Shown here: positions 9,539-18,040 of the stretch, piece by piece
Numbering within the stretch: the stretch's first letter is position 1
Layout: every line of letters starts with the position of its first letter
Assembly: GCF_029946505.1 (NCBI RefSeq)
Contig: NZ_JARZHG010000019.1
Coordinates: forward strand, 1 to 64,000
Origin: Polyangium sp. y55x31
Lineage (GTDB): Bacteria > Myxococcota_A > Polyangia > Polyangiales > Polyangiaceae
DNA length: 64,000 nucleotides
Direction of reading: 5' to 3'
Position numbers and translations under genes: made by a program
The notes under the pieces: model-generated
Databases searched by the model: none
Told to the model about the DNA's origin: nothing
What the model saw: only the letters and a program-made list of their open reading frames with translations

Positions 9539-10564
9539 TCAGAATGTCCCGCGGACGCCCAGGTGGGCCGGACCGACGACGAGCTCGGTGTGGGCGGCTT
9601 CGGGCTTCTTGTCCTTCTTCAGGCTCAGCACGAAGAGCGTCGCGCCTGCGGCCACGCCGACGGCGCCCACGATGAGGCCCACGTTCGCGACCGTCTGCTG
9701 CATCTTGCCCTTGTCGACGTCGCCTTGCCGATCCGCGGGACACGGGCCGCCGCAGGCCGCCTTGAGGTCGTCGTACGTCGCGTTCGACATCGACCCGAAG
9801 ACCGCGAACGTCACGAAGCCTGCGACGCCGAGGCCGCCGGCGGCGAATGCGCCGATGCGCATCCCGGACATGCCCTTGCCGCCGCTCGTCTCGCTGCCGC
9901 CGCCGCTCCCGTCGCCGCTGCCGCCGTCGCCGCTGCCGCCGCCGCTGCTCGGGGCTGCGAAGCCGATCGACACCGTCCTCGACTCGCCTGCGGTCGTGGT
10001 GATCGACTGCGACGCGGCCGGCTTCGCGCCGGACTCGAGGCGGATGTCCACGCTCCCGGGCATCGCGGGGAAGGGTTTGCCCCAGCGATCCTGGGGCACC
10101 TCGACGCCGCCGACGGTCAGGCGTGCGCCGCTCTCGGGCGTCGTGACGTCGACGCTCACGAGCGTGATCTTCGTGTTGAGCTCGTCGCGCTCGACCTTCG
10201 CGGTCTCGCCCGTCTGCGCGTACTTTTCCCCGGCGGTCTGGGCCTCGGCTGCGACCTTCTCGAACTCGAGGTAGGCGTCGACGAGCTTGCCCATCTCCCG
10301 CAGACAGCGCGCCACGTAGAGGTGCGAGTTCGGGCTTTGCACCTTGGCGTACGAGGCGCGGAAGTCCTCGATGGCCTGCGCGTACTTGCCGGCTTTGAAG
10401 AGGGTCGAGGCGCTCTCGAACTTCTTCTTGGCTTCGGCGATGTCCGCTGCGGAGGGCGTCGCCGCTGCGGCTGGGGCTTGGGCGTGGGCGTCGCTCGGCC
10501 CGAGGACCGAGAGCGCGGGAAGGGCAACGAAGAGAGCTGCGATCGCGGTTGTTCTGGTTCGCAC
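9539..10564 (-). CDS. Exported TPR-like protein with C-terminal membrane anchor
   Basis: 341 residues from a GTG at 10564, chosen because it starts a clean signal peptide (RTRTTAIAALFVALPALSVL, cleavage near AHA-Q at 28) 5 nt after the upstream kinase stop. Residues about 45-125 form TPR-like helices (FESASTLFKAGKYAQAIEDFRASYA). A PEGA-like beta segment follows, then a Gly/Ser-rich linker of about 25 residues and a predicted helix before a short C-terminal tail. This architecture is common in myxobacterial periplasmic proteins encoded next to kinases. The link to kinase signalling is inferred from position only. Confidence 0.8.
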   Translation of the reverse strand: MRTRTTAIAALFVALPALSVLGPSDAHAQAPAAAATPSAADIAEAKKKFESASTLFKAGKYAQAIEDFRASYAKVQSPNSHLYVARCLREMGKLVDAYLEFEKVAAEAQTAGEKYAQTGETAKVERDELNTKITLVSVDVTTPESGARLTVGGVEVPQDRWGKPFPAMPGSVDIRLESGAKPAASQSITTTAGESRTVSIGFAAPSSGGGSGDGGSGDGSGGGSETSGGKGMSGMRIGAFAAGGLGVAGFVTFAVFGSMSNATYDDLKAACGGPCPADRQGDVDKGKMQQTVANVGLIVGAVGVAAGATLFVLSLKKDKKPEAAHTELVVGPAHLGVRGTF

Positions 10565-10569
10565 GGCGC

Positions 10570-13500
10570 TCAGATTCCGGTGGGATCGAACTTGGGGGTT
10601 TTCTTGGTGGTCTTGTTCGTCGTCTTGCTCGTCCCGGTGGACGGCGGACGCACGGTCTTCGTCGTGCTCACGGTCGGCGCTTTCCACGTGGTCGGCGCCT
10701 TGTTTCCGCCGGCGGCGGCTTGCGTCCCCTCGGGCGCGGCGACCGCGGGCTCCTCGCCCTTCGGCTCTTCGGCCTTGGGCTCCTCGACCTTCGGCGGCTC
10801 GGCCGTCGTCGTGGGCGGCGGTTCGGGCTGCTTCGCCTCGGTCGGCGTCGGCGTCGGCGTCGGCGCGGCTTGCGTGGCGGGCGCTTGCTCTGTCGTCGTG
10901 GGCGTGGGCTTCTCGGGTTTGTCCCCGCTGCCGCCCGAGAACGCCACGACGGCGCCGATCGCGACGGCCGCGAGCGCGCCGACGCCCATGACGAGCCGCT
11001 TCTTCTTCTGCGACGCTTGCGCGGCGAGCAGGACGTCGTCGTCGTCCTTCGCGGCCGGCTGCGCGGTCGTGGCCGTCGGAATCGGCACGCTCTGCAGCGT
11101 CTCGAGCCGCGGCGCGGGTGGCGCGGCCGGGATGTCGAAGCTCGCCGCGCTCGTGTCGGCGGTCACGGGGACGTCCGTGCTCTCACCGGCCTTCGCCGCG
11201 GCTTCCGGCTTCGAGTCGACCTTCGGCTCGCTCGTCATTGGCGGCGGGATGCTCGCGCGATCCGCGGCGATGCTCGCGTCGGCTGCGGCGATCGCGGCGC
11301 GCAGCTCTGCGGCGCGTTTCGCGTTCGCCTCGCCGATCACCTTGCGCACGAAGTCGGCGACGTCCTCGTCCGTGATCGGCGAGCCGACCTGCGAGGACAC
11401 CTGATCGAGCGCGCGTTGCATCTCGGCGGCCGTCGAGTAGCGCTTCGTCCGGTCCTTCTCGAGCGCTTTGAGGATCACCTTCTCGAAGTCCGCGTGGATG
11501 CTCGGGACGAGCTCGCGCGGCGGGATCGGATCCTTCAGCGCGATGTTCTCGACGGTCTTGAACTCCGTCTCTCCGCGGAACGGGTGCAGGCCCGTGACCA
11601 TCACGTAGAGCAGCACGCCGAGCGAGAAAAGATCGCTGCGGCGATCGAGCGGCAGGCCGCCGAGCTGCTCGGGCGAGAGATACGGCGTCTTGCCTTTGAC
11701 CAGGCCTTCGGTGCGCGTGACGTAGAGACGCCCGCGTGACTTCGCCACGCCGAAGTCGGCGATCTTCGCGAAGCCCGAGGTCGAGATCAGGATGTTGCCC
11801 GGCGAGATGTCGCGGTGGACGAGATCGACGAGCGCGCCGTTGTCGTCGCGCAGCTCGTGCGCGGCGTGCAGGCCCGCGCAGATCTGCGAGGCGATGCGCA
11901 GGATGATGTTCTGCGGGATCCCGCCGAGCGTCTTCGACGCCTTCTGCACCGTGCTGAGCGTGTCGCCCTCGACCCACTCCATCACGATGTAGAGGATGTC
12001 GTCCTGCTCCCCGAGGTCGAAGATCTCGACCACGTTCGGGTGCCGGATGCGGGCTGCGACGCGCGCCTCGTCGAGGAACATCGTCTCGAAATCCGGATCG
12101 TCGGAGACGTCCGGCAGCATCGTCTTGATCGCGACGGTCTTCTGGAAGCCGCGTGATCCCTGCAGGCGCGCGGCCCAGACCGACGCCATGCCGCCCTTCG
12201 CGACGCGCAGGAGGATCTCGTAACGGCCGAGCGTGCTGCCGGGCTTGAGGCGATCGAGCGCGGTCGCCTTCGTGCGCGAGACGGGCGCCTCGGAGCCGTC
12301 GCCGTCGGCTGGCGAAGGCCCGGTCGTCGGCGTCTTCGTGACGACCGTCGGCATCTCGGACTTCGTCATCACGACGTGCTCGGGTTTGTCCTCGGCCTTG
12401 GGCTCCTCGGCCTTGGGCGCCTCCGGCTTCTTGGCTTCTTCGGCCTTGAGCTCCTCGGCCTTGGGCGCCTCCGGCTTCTTGGCTTCGTCGGCCTTGGGCT
12501 CCTCGGCCTTCGGCGCGCCCTTCACCTCGACCTTCGGCGCCTCGAAGGCCCCGGAGTCGTCGTCGATCTCGATGTCCTCGCCGGGCAGCGACTCCGCGAC
12601 GGGTCGGACCGGCGGCGGCGGCTTCGGCACCTCGGGCTTCGCGCCGACCACGGGCGGGGCCGGGGGCTTCGGGATCCCGGGCTTCGGCGGCGCCGGCGCG
12701 GCCTTCGGCGGCGGCGGCACGACCGGCTTCTTCGCCTCCGCGGCCGGGGCGGCTTCGGGTTTGTCGGCCGGTTTGTCCGCGCCCTTCGCCTCCGCGGGCT
12801 CCTTCGCCTCGGCGGCGGGCTCGGCCTTTGCGGCGGGCTTCGGCACGGCGGCGGCCGCGGGCTTCGGCGGCTCGACGCCGCCCACGAGCGTCCGCTGACG
12901 AACCATCGGCTTCGGGGCGCCGATCTTCGGCACGCTCGGACCTGCGGCCGGCTTGTCCTCCGCCGCGTCTTTTTTCTCGGCGGCGGGCGTGGGCGCCGGG
13001 GCCGTCACAGCGGGCGCCGTCACGGCGGGCGCCTTTGCGCCGAGCGGCGCCTTGCCGTTTGCCCCGGGCGCTGCGACGCCGACGACCGTGGGCTGCGGAG
13101 GACGCACGGCTGCGGCGGGGGCGGGCTTCGCCGCGGCGGGCGATGGGGCCGCCGCGGCGGGCGCCACGGCGGGCGCGGCCGCCGGCTTCGAGGCGAACTT
13201 CTCCACGAAAGCGCCCACTTCCTCGGGCTTGGCCAGCATGTCCGCGGGGACGCTCTGCAGCGCCTTGAGCAGGCTGTCGAGCGACGCGCGTTTCGCGGGA
13301 TCGCGCTCGAGCGCCTTCGGCAGCGCCTCCTCCACCTCGGCGGGGAGGCCATCGATCATCACGGACGACAGCTCCTGGATCGGCCCCGAGAGGACCTTCT
13401 GCACGACGGCTGCCTCCATCTTCGAGGCGAAGAGCCGCTGCTTCGCGATGAGCTCCCACAGGATCACGGCGGCGGCGAACACGTCGCCCTTCGGATCGAT

Positions 13501-14118
13501 CGTGCCCGTCGGCGCGCCGGGCGTCGCGGCGCTCATGGCCTTCACGCGCTCGGGCGGCGCGTAGGCGAGCCGATCTTGCTTCATGATCCCGTGCGGGCCG
13601 AGCTTCGCGAGGGCGCGCGCCCAGCCGAACCCGCCGACGCGCGTCACGCCGTCCTTGCCCACGAGCACGTGGAACGGGCTCAGCTCGCCGTGCGCGATGG
13701 GCTCGCTCTGCGCGTGCGCCGCCGCGAGGCCTTCGAGCAATTCGAGGCCGATACGCAGCGCGATCGGGAGCGGGATGCCGGCCGTCTTCGCGTTCGCGAC
13801 CAGCGAGGAAAGTGTTTCGCCTTCGAAGTGCTCCGAGACCACGAAGATCTCGCCGTCGCCGACGCCCGTCTCCACCATCGGCACCACGTTCGCGTGCGTG
13901 AGGAGCTTGCCGTTCTTCGCGTCGCGCAAGAACGCCTCGGCGACCTCCGGCTTCTTCGTCACGTGCTTGTGCAGGCGAAGCACGACGTAGCTCTTCGTGC
14001 TTCCGTCGGTTTGGGCGAGCCAGGTGGACGCCACGCCACTGCCGGCCATCTCCCGCGTCAACTCGTATTTCCCGAGCTTCGAAGCCGATCCAGTGGCAGT
14101 CTGAGTATCGAGCGCCAT
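10570..14118 (-). CDS. Tandem pseudokinase-kinase, membrane-anchored Ser/Thr kinase
   Basis: 1182 residues. Residues about 16-285 have kinase-fold sequence but lack key residues: the beta3 Lys position is Arg (VVLRL, 44-48), HRD is HGE (143-145) and DFG is GFG (163-165). A Pro/Ala/Lys-rich linker with repeated EEPKADEAKKPEAPK units follows (about 290-610). A complete Hanks kinase spans about 625-900, with VAIK, HRDISPGN (about 767), DFG (about 787) and a TPYLSPEQ activation segment. A transmembrane helix (about 1041-1060) and a Pro/Thr/Glu-rich extracytoplasmic tail close the protein. The first domain may sense ligand or regulate the second, but that is inference. Confidence 0.93.
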   Translation of the reverse strand: MALDTQTATGSASKLGKYELTREMAGSGVASTWLAQTDGSTKSYVVLRLHKHVTKKPEVAEAFLRDAKNGKLLTHANVVPMVETGVGDGEIFVVSEHFEGETLSSLVANAKTAGIPLPIALRIGLELLEGLAAAHAQSEPIAHGELSPFHVLVGKDGVTRVGGFGWARALAKLGPHGIMKQDRLAYAPPERVKAMSAATPGAPTGTIDPKGDVFAAAVILWELIAKQRLFASKMEAAVVQKVLSGPIQELSSVMIDGLPAEVEEALPKALERDPAKRASLDSLLKALQSVPADMLAKPEEVGAFVEKFASKPAAAPAVAPAAAAPSPAAAKPAPAAAVRPPQPTVVGVAAPGANGKAPLGAKAPAVTAPAVTAPAPTPAAEKKDAAEDKPAAGPSVPKIGAPKPMVRQRTLVGGVEPPKPAAAAVPKPAAKAEPAAEAKEPAEAKGADKPADKPEAAPAAEAKKPVVPPPPKAAPAPPKPGIPKPPAPPVVGAKPEVPKPPPPVRPVAESLPGEDIEIDDDSGAFEAPKVEVKGAPKAEEPKADEAKKPEAPKAEELKAEEAKKPEAPKAEEPKAEDKPEHVVMTKSEMPTVVTKTPTTGPSPADGDGSEAPVSRTKATALDRLKPGSTLGRYEILLRVAKGGMASVWAARLQGSRGFQKTVAIKTMLPDVSDDPDFETMFLDEARVAARIRHPNVVEIFDLGEQDDILYIVMEWVEGDTLSTVQKASKTLGGIPQNIILRIASQICAGLHAAHELRDDNGALVDLVHRDISPGNILISTSGFAKIADFGVAKSRGRLYVTRTEGLVKGKTPYLSPEQLGGLPLDRRSDLFSLGVLLYVMVTGLHPFRGETEFKTVENIALKDPIPPRELVPSIHADFEKVILKALEKDRTKRYSTAAEMQRALDQVSSQVGSPITDEDVADFVRKVIGEANAKRAAELRAAIAAADASIAADRASIPPPMTSEPKVDSKPEAAAKAGESTDVPVTADTSAASFDIPAAPPAPRLETLQSVPIPTATTAQPAAKDDDDVLLAAQASQKKKRLVMGVGALAAVAIGAVVAFSGGSGDKPEKPTPTTTEQAPATQAAPTPTPTPTEAKQPEPPPTTTAEPPKVEEPKAEEPKGEEPAVAAPEGTQAAAGGNKAPTTWKAPTVSTTKTVRPPSTGTSKTTNKTTKKTPKFDPTGI

Positions 14119-14273
14119 TGCCGTCGCATGCTATCAGGTTCGTAGAAGCCGGATCCAGCAAGCTTTTCAGGTTGCGCGGCCGACGCCTCTCACGAGGAGC
14201 CTCACCCGCGAAGCACGGGGCACGCCGGGTCGAGTAGCGAGGCACACGTTCAGCACTGGGCTCGCAACTGACC

Positions 14274-15695
14274 ATGTCGCCAGCGTCGTTCCCCTCGCGT
14301 CCTCGCCTCGCGGATCACGCCGTCGTTCGGCGCCATCGCGTGGGCGACGAGGACTTCTGGGTCCTTCACGATCAGCGCTCGGGCCTCGCGTATCGCCTCG
14401 GCGCGCGCGAGTGGGGATTGCTCGCGCAGGCCGACGGCTCGCGTGATCTCGAAGGGATCGTGGCCGCGGCCTCGCGCGCGGGGACCTTCGCGAAAGTCGA
14501 GACGCTGCGCGCGTTCCTCGCCGCTCTGCACGAGGCCGGCCTGCTCGCCGCGGGCGTCGCGCTGCTTCCCGATCCGAAGGCCCGCGGCGCTTCGCGACCG
14601 CTCGATCCGCTGCCCGGCTTCTCCCTCGCGTGCGACGGCCGCGGGAGCTGCTGCCGTCTTTATGCCTCCGTGATCTTCCGGCCCGTCGAGGAGGCCTATG
14701 CCCGCGCGCTCTTGCCGCGCGTGCTCGACGCCGGCGATCACCCCGAACGCGCGTTCACGCCTTTGCACGGCTCCTCGCCCTGCGGCGCGAGCTCCGTGCC
14801 TCTCGTCGACGGCCGCTGCGCATACCTCGATGACAGCGGGCTCTGCCGCCTGCACGCGGCGCAAGGCGCGCACGTAAAACCGCTCGGTTGCCAGACCTTT
14901 CCTGCGCTCTTCGTCGACGATGGGGAGACCGTGCGTGTCGCGCCCGCCGTGGAGTGCGCGTGCGTGCTCGCGAGCGCGCTCGATCCGCAGCCGGAGGGCG
15001 CTTCGCTCGTCCCCGATGGCGCGCAAAGCTCCGCGGATCTCGACGAAGGCATCCTGATCGTCGAGCTCCCGGAGACGCTGCTGGTCACGCCGGGAAAACA
15101 CGGCACGCACGCGGATCTCGTTCGTTTCATGCGCGCCGTCGCGGAGGCGCAAGCGCCGATCGACACCGCGCGCGCGCTCGCAGCCCTCGCAGCTTCCGTC
15201 GAGATCGCGGGCCTCGATCCCGCCGCCGCGACGCGCGTCCTCGCAGCGCCCGCGCCCCTCGATCTCGAGCTCTTCCGCCCCTTCTTCGCAGCGCTCGCGT
15301 CGCGCGCATCTCGCCGCGCTCGCATCGACGCGACCTTCCGCGCCGAGCACGACCTCGCGGGCCGCGCCGTCCGCTGGATCGAAGCCGCGTCCCGCGCCCT
15401 CGTCGAGGATCCGACCCTCGCCGCGCCTGCCACCTCCACGCGCGCCCGCGCCGAAGCCTTTTACCTTCGCGCCGGCGCACACGCCTACCAGCTCGTTTCG
15501 AGCGACCTCCCCCTCGCGCACGCCCTCCGCGATCGCGCCGCGCGTCTCCTCCTCGCGCGTGCCTTGCCGCTCGTGATCACACCCGACGAAGCGCGCGACG
15601 AGCCTGCGCTCGTGCATCCGCTCGCCCTCGTCGAGGCGACGCTCCGGGGGCACGGCCTCGACGCGTACGCCCACGACGTGCCAGGCGCGGCGTAA
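14274..15695 (+). CDS. PqqD-like / YkgJ-type cysteine-cluster protein
   Basis: 473 residues. Residues about 13-90 resemble the PqqD peptide-chaperone fold (LHDQRSGLAYRLGAREWGLLAQADGSRDLEGI). Residues 118-230 carry a Cys cluster like the YkgJ/zinc- or iron-chelating family: Cys120, 126, 127, 170, 182, 191, 206, 228 and 230, with LCRLH and KPLGCQTFPALF matching the family spacing. The C-terminal 240 residues are helical and unassigned. The next gene encodes a PqqC/TenA-fold protein 61 nt downstream, so a joint role in a metal-dependent peptide or cofactor modification is plausible but unproven. Confidence 0.8.
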   Translation: MSPASFPSRPRLADHAVVRRHRVGDEDFWVLHDQRSGLAYRLGAREWGLLAQADGSRDLEGIVAAASRAGTFAKVETLRAFLAALHEAGLLAAGVALLPDPKARGASRPLDPLPGFSLACDGRGSCCRLYASVIFRPVEEAYARALLPRVLDAGDHPERAFTPLHGSSPCGASSVPLVDGRCAYLDDSGLCRLHAAQGAHVKPLGCQTFPALFVDDGETVRVAPAVECACVLASALDPQPEGASLVPDGAQSSADLDEGILIVELPETLLVTPGKHGTHADLVRFMRAVAEAQAPIDTARALAALAASVEIAGLDPAAATRVLAAPAPLDLELFRPFFAALASRASRRARIDATFRAEHDLAGRAVRWIEAASRALVEDPTLAAPATSTRARAEAFYLRAGAHAYQLVSSDLPLAHALRDRAARLLLARALPLVITPDEARDEPALVHPLALVEATLRGHGLDAYAHDVPGAA

Positions 15696-15756
15696 CGCGG
15701 CGATCGCGTGCACGCGGACGCTTCGACGTCATAACGATCCGAGGAGGATCGAGCCC

Positions 15757-16509
15757 ATGACGATCACGAGGGGGGACCGAGTGGGGGAGCGAGGTGCGCT
15801 CGTCGAGCGCCTGCTTTCCATCATGGATCAGAAGAACCACTGGGCCTGGCCGAAGCTCACGAAGCCGGGCCTTTCGCGCGCCGCGCTGGCCGCGCATTTC
15901 CGCCACGAATACCGCACCTACGTGCGCGACTTCCCGGTGCTGCTCGCGCGTGTCCTCGGCCAGGGCCCGCCCGACGACGTGCGCATCGCGCTCGCCGAGA
16001 ACCTCTACGAAGAGCAGACCGGAAAGCTGAGCCTCGGCGTCCCGCACCCCGCCTTGTTCCTGGAGATGATCGACGGCCTCGGCATCGATCGCGCCTCGAT
16101 CGAAGACCCCGCGATCCCCCTCGAACCCGAGGCCCTCACCTACCGCGCGATGCTCGACCGCGTGAGCGCGAGCCCGCCCTGGCAGATCGGCGCCGCAGTC
16201 CTGACCATCTTCGTCGAGGGCAGCGTGCACGAGCGCGCCGAGCTCGAAGGCACACGGAAGCTCCCGCCAATCGACGAGGTCATCCGCACACACCCGATGG
16301 TCCTGCACTACGGCTGTCCACCCGAGCGCATGCGCCTCGCCCGCGCCCATCGCGCCGTCGAAGGAGGCCATCGCCGCGACGCGTGGAACATGCTCCTCGC
16401 CCACGTCCCGCCCGCGAGTGACCTCGCGGCCTCCGTCGTCGACGCGATGAGCGAGGCGCTCACGCTCTGGCAAGCGTATCGCTCGGCCGTCGCGCGTCAC
16501 CTCGTCTGA
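15757..16509 (+). CDS. Haem-oxygenase-fold iron redox enzyme (PqqC/TenA-like)
   Basis: 250 residues, preceded by AGGAGG (15742-15747) 9 nt before ATG. The helical pattern with FRHEYRTYVRDFPVLLARVL, ALAENLYEEQTGKLS and the late HPMVLHYGC...AHRAVEGGHRRDAW matches the iron-containing redox enzyme group related to PqqC, TenA and diiron haem-oxygenase-like proteins. Glu and His positions suited to metal binding are present. Substrate is unknown. It probably forms an operon with the PqqD-like/Cys-cluster gene upstream. A PQQ role itself is not supported, because no PqqA or PqqE is near. Confidence 0.8.
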   Translation: MTITRGDRVGERGALVERLLSIMDQKNHWAWPKLTKPGLSRAALAAHFRHEYRTYVRDFPVLLARVLGQGPPDDVRIALAENLYEEQTGKLSLGVPHPALFLEMIDGLGIDRASIEDPAIPLEPEALTYRAMLDRVSASPPWQIGAAVLTIFVEGSVHERAELEGTRKLPPIDEVIRTHPMVLHYGCPPERMRLARAHRAVEGGHRRDAWNMLLAHVPPASDLAASVVDAMSEALTLWQAYRSAVARHLV

Positions 16510-16512
16510 GCG

Positions 16513-16632
16513 GATGCGCGGGGCGTTGCCCCGCACCCCAGCAGGGGGCTGTCCGCCCCTTGCACCCCGGACCAGGCACGGCCTGGACCGAAGGCCGAGA
16601 AACCGCGCATCGCGCGGTTTCTCGGACGGGCC
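16513..16632 (-). repeat. Mosaic palindromic repeat, copy 3
   Basis: Left half of a 300-bp composite between convergent genes. It contains GGGGCgttGCCCC, the gggggctgtccgcccc module, ccagg/cctgg, and the terminal hairpin (16597-16623) with 12-bp stem GAGAAACCGCGC and ATC loop. The stem's outer half differs from copies 1 and 2, yet pairing is perfect. Confidence 0.85.
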
Positions 16633-16706
16633 CGTGGCAAGACCACCACCGGCGTTGCCAGCCAAGACAGCAGCGTTGTCGTTTCTCGTAGCGACCTTTT
16701 CCCTGT
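16633..16706. other. Spacer between repeat copies 3 and 4
   Basis: 74 bp between two inward-facing hairpins, with no reading frame of note. It follows GACGGGCCCGTGGCAAGACC, which recurs almost unchanged at 25724-25743 in the other composite, so this part belongs to the repeat element. Confidence 0.6.
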
Positions 16707-16812
16707 CGACAGCGCGCATCGCGCGCTGTCGCCCCGGGTCCAGCGCTTGCGCTGGTCCGGGTCCAGGGGTGGACAACCCCTGGTCGGGTCCGGGGTGAAA
16801 CCCCGGCGCCAC
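16707..16812 (+). repeat. Mosaic palindromic repeat, copy 4
   Basis: Right half of the composite, inverted relative to copy 3. Hairpin 16707-16731 has an 11-bp stem CGACAGCGCGC with ATC loop. It is followed by ccagcgcttgcgctgg and the gtccaggggtggacaacccctgg and CCGGGGtgaaaCCCCGG modules shared with copy 1. It ends 7 bp before the stop of the minus-strand kinase. Confidence 0.85.
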
Positions 16813-16818
16813 GCCACA

Positions 16819-17967
16819 TCACCGCCGTTCGTCGGGACGCACTTCGTACAGCGCCGCCTCGCGCGAGCGGCTCGCGGCGGCCTTCACCGCATCCGCGACC
16901 GTCGCGCGGAGCAGGAGCGCCGCTGCTTGCCGCGCGACCTCCAGTGAGGGCAGCGATGCCGCGGCGAAGAGCACGAACCCGGCTCCGATCGTGAGCCCCG
17001 CGCTGCGCCCGCGACCTCGCGCAGGCGGCCTGACCGACGCGCCCCTCGTCCGTGAAAACCCCGTCGAGGACGCTCCCATGAAATCCGCGAGCGCCTCCTC
17101 CAGCGCAAACCGCAGCGCCCGCGCGTCCGGATACCGCCTGCGTCGATCCTTCTCCAGGCACTTCGCCACGAGCCGCCGCGCGCCCTCCGGCACCCAGCCG
17201 GGCAGCGGATCTGGCTCCTCCGACAGCACGACCTCGATCACTGCGTCCACGTCCGTCCCATCGAACGGCGCCCGCCCCGCGAGCGCCTCGTACAGCACCG
17301 CCCCGAGTGCCCAGAGATCCGCGCGCCCATCCACGTCCTCGTCGCCATGCGCCTGCTCCGGGCTCATGTACTGCGGCGTCCCCACGACCCGCGGCGTCCC
17401 CTCGTGGGAAGGCCCGCTCGGCTCGTCCGCCCGGAGGGGCGCCGGGACGAACCCGCCGCTCGGCGGGTTTTTCGCGCCCATCGGCGCGCTGCACCCGAAG
17501 TCGAGCAGCTTCGGCATGCGGCCCTCGCCCGGTACGTCCGCGAGGAAGATGTTCTCCGGCTTCACGTCCCGATGCACGATCCCGTGCGCGTGGATCGCCT
17601 CGAGACCCCGACAAACATCGATCGCGATCGACAAGGCCTCCGCGACGGCCAGCGGCTCGCGCGGGCGCAGCCTCTCGGCGAGCGTCTCGCCGCGGAGCAG
17701 CTCCATCACCAGGAAGCGGCGCTTCGGCTCGGCCTCGCCGGCGTCGAGGACACCCACGACGTTCGGATGGGAGATCTGCGCGGCGATGTGCGCCTCGCGC
17801 ACGAAGCCGAGAGCCCCGGTGACGTCGCTCTCGGGGGGTGAGAGTTTGATCGCCACGTCGCGCCCGATCCGTTCGTCGCGGGCCCACCACACGGTCCCCA
17901 TCCCGCCAGCGCCGATCGCCCGGATCAGCCGGTACCGATCCCCCAACAGCTCGCCCGCTCGGGCCAT
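16819..17967 (-). CDS. Hanks-type Ser/Thr protein kinase
   Basis: 382 residues. The kinase domain fills about residues 11-285: glycine loop GAGGMGTV, VAIK, HRDVKPEN (about 130), LDFG (about 155), GTPQYMSPEQ and DLWALG are intact, so it should be active. An insertion of about 35 residues rich in Pro/Gly lies between DFG and the activation-loop end. The C-terminus has a short basic stretch and one hydrophobic segment (LTIGAGFVLFAAASLP), consistent with a membrane anchor and only a small external tail. It is encoded convergent to the haem-oxygenase-fold gene. Substrates are unknown. Confidence 0.93.
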   Translation of the reverse strand: MARAGELLGDRYRLIRAIGAGGMGTVWWARDERIGRDVAIKLSPPESDVTGALGFVREAHIAAQISHPNVVGVLDAGEAEPKRRFLVMELLRGETLAERLRPREPLAVAEALSIAIDVCRGLEAIHAHGIVHRDVKPENIFLADVPGEGRMPKLLDFGCSAPMGAKNPPSGGFVPAPLRADEPSGPSHEGTPRVVGTPQYMSPEQAHGDEDVDGRADLWALGAVLYEALAGRAPFDGTDVDAVIEVVLSEEPDPLPGWVPEGARRLVAKCLEKDRRRRYPDARALRFALEEALADFMGASSTGFSRTRGASVRPPARGRGRSAGLTIGAGFVLFAAASLPSLEVARQAAALLLRATVADAVKAAASRSREAALYEVRPDERR

Positions 17968-18040
17968 GCTCCCCCTCCGAAGCGGGCTGGTATCTGCAGG
18001 AAACGCGCCTCGACCGTTTTCCCGGGGAGGAGGACGGGGG

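Noticed and set aside
11183-14275. 1030-codon minus-strand opening overlapping the tandem kinase gene
   Set aside because: Arg-rich shadow in another frame of the same strand; the kinase frame has all domain motifs and codon bias.
15757-16509. Gene considered as pqqC of a PQQ pathway
   Set aside because: No pqqA, pqqB or pqqE nearby, and the partner has a Cys-cluster domain not found in PQQ genes.
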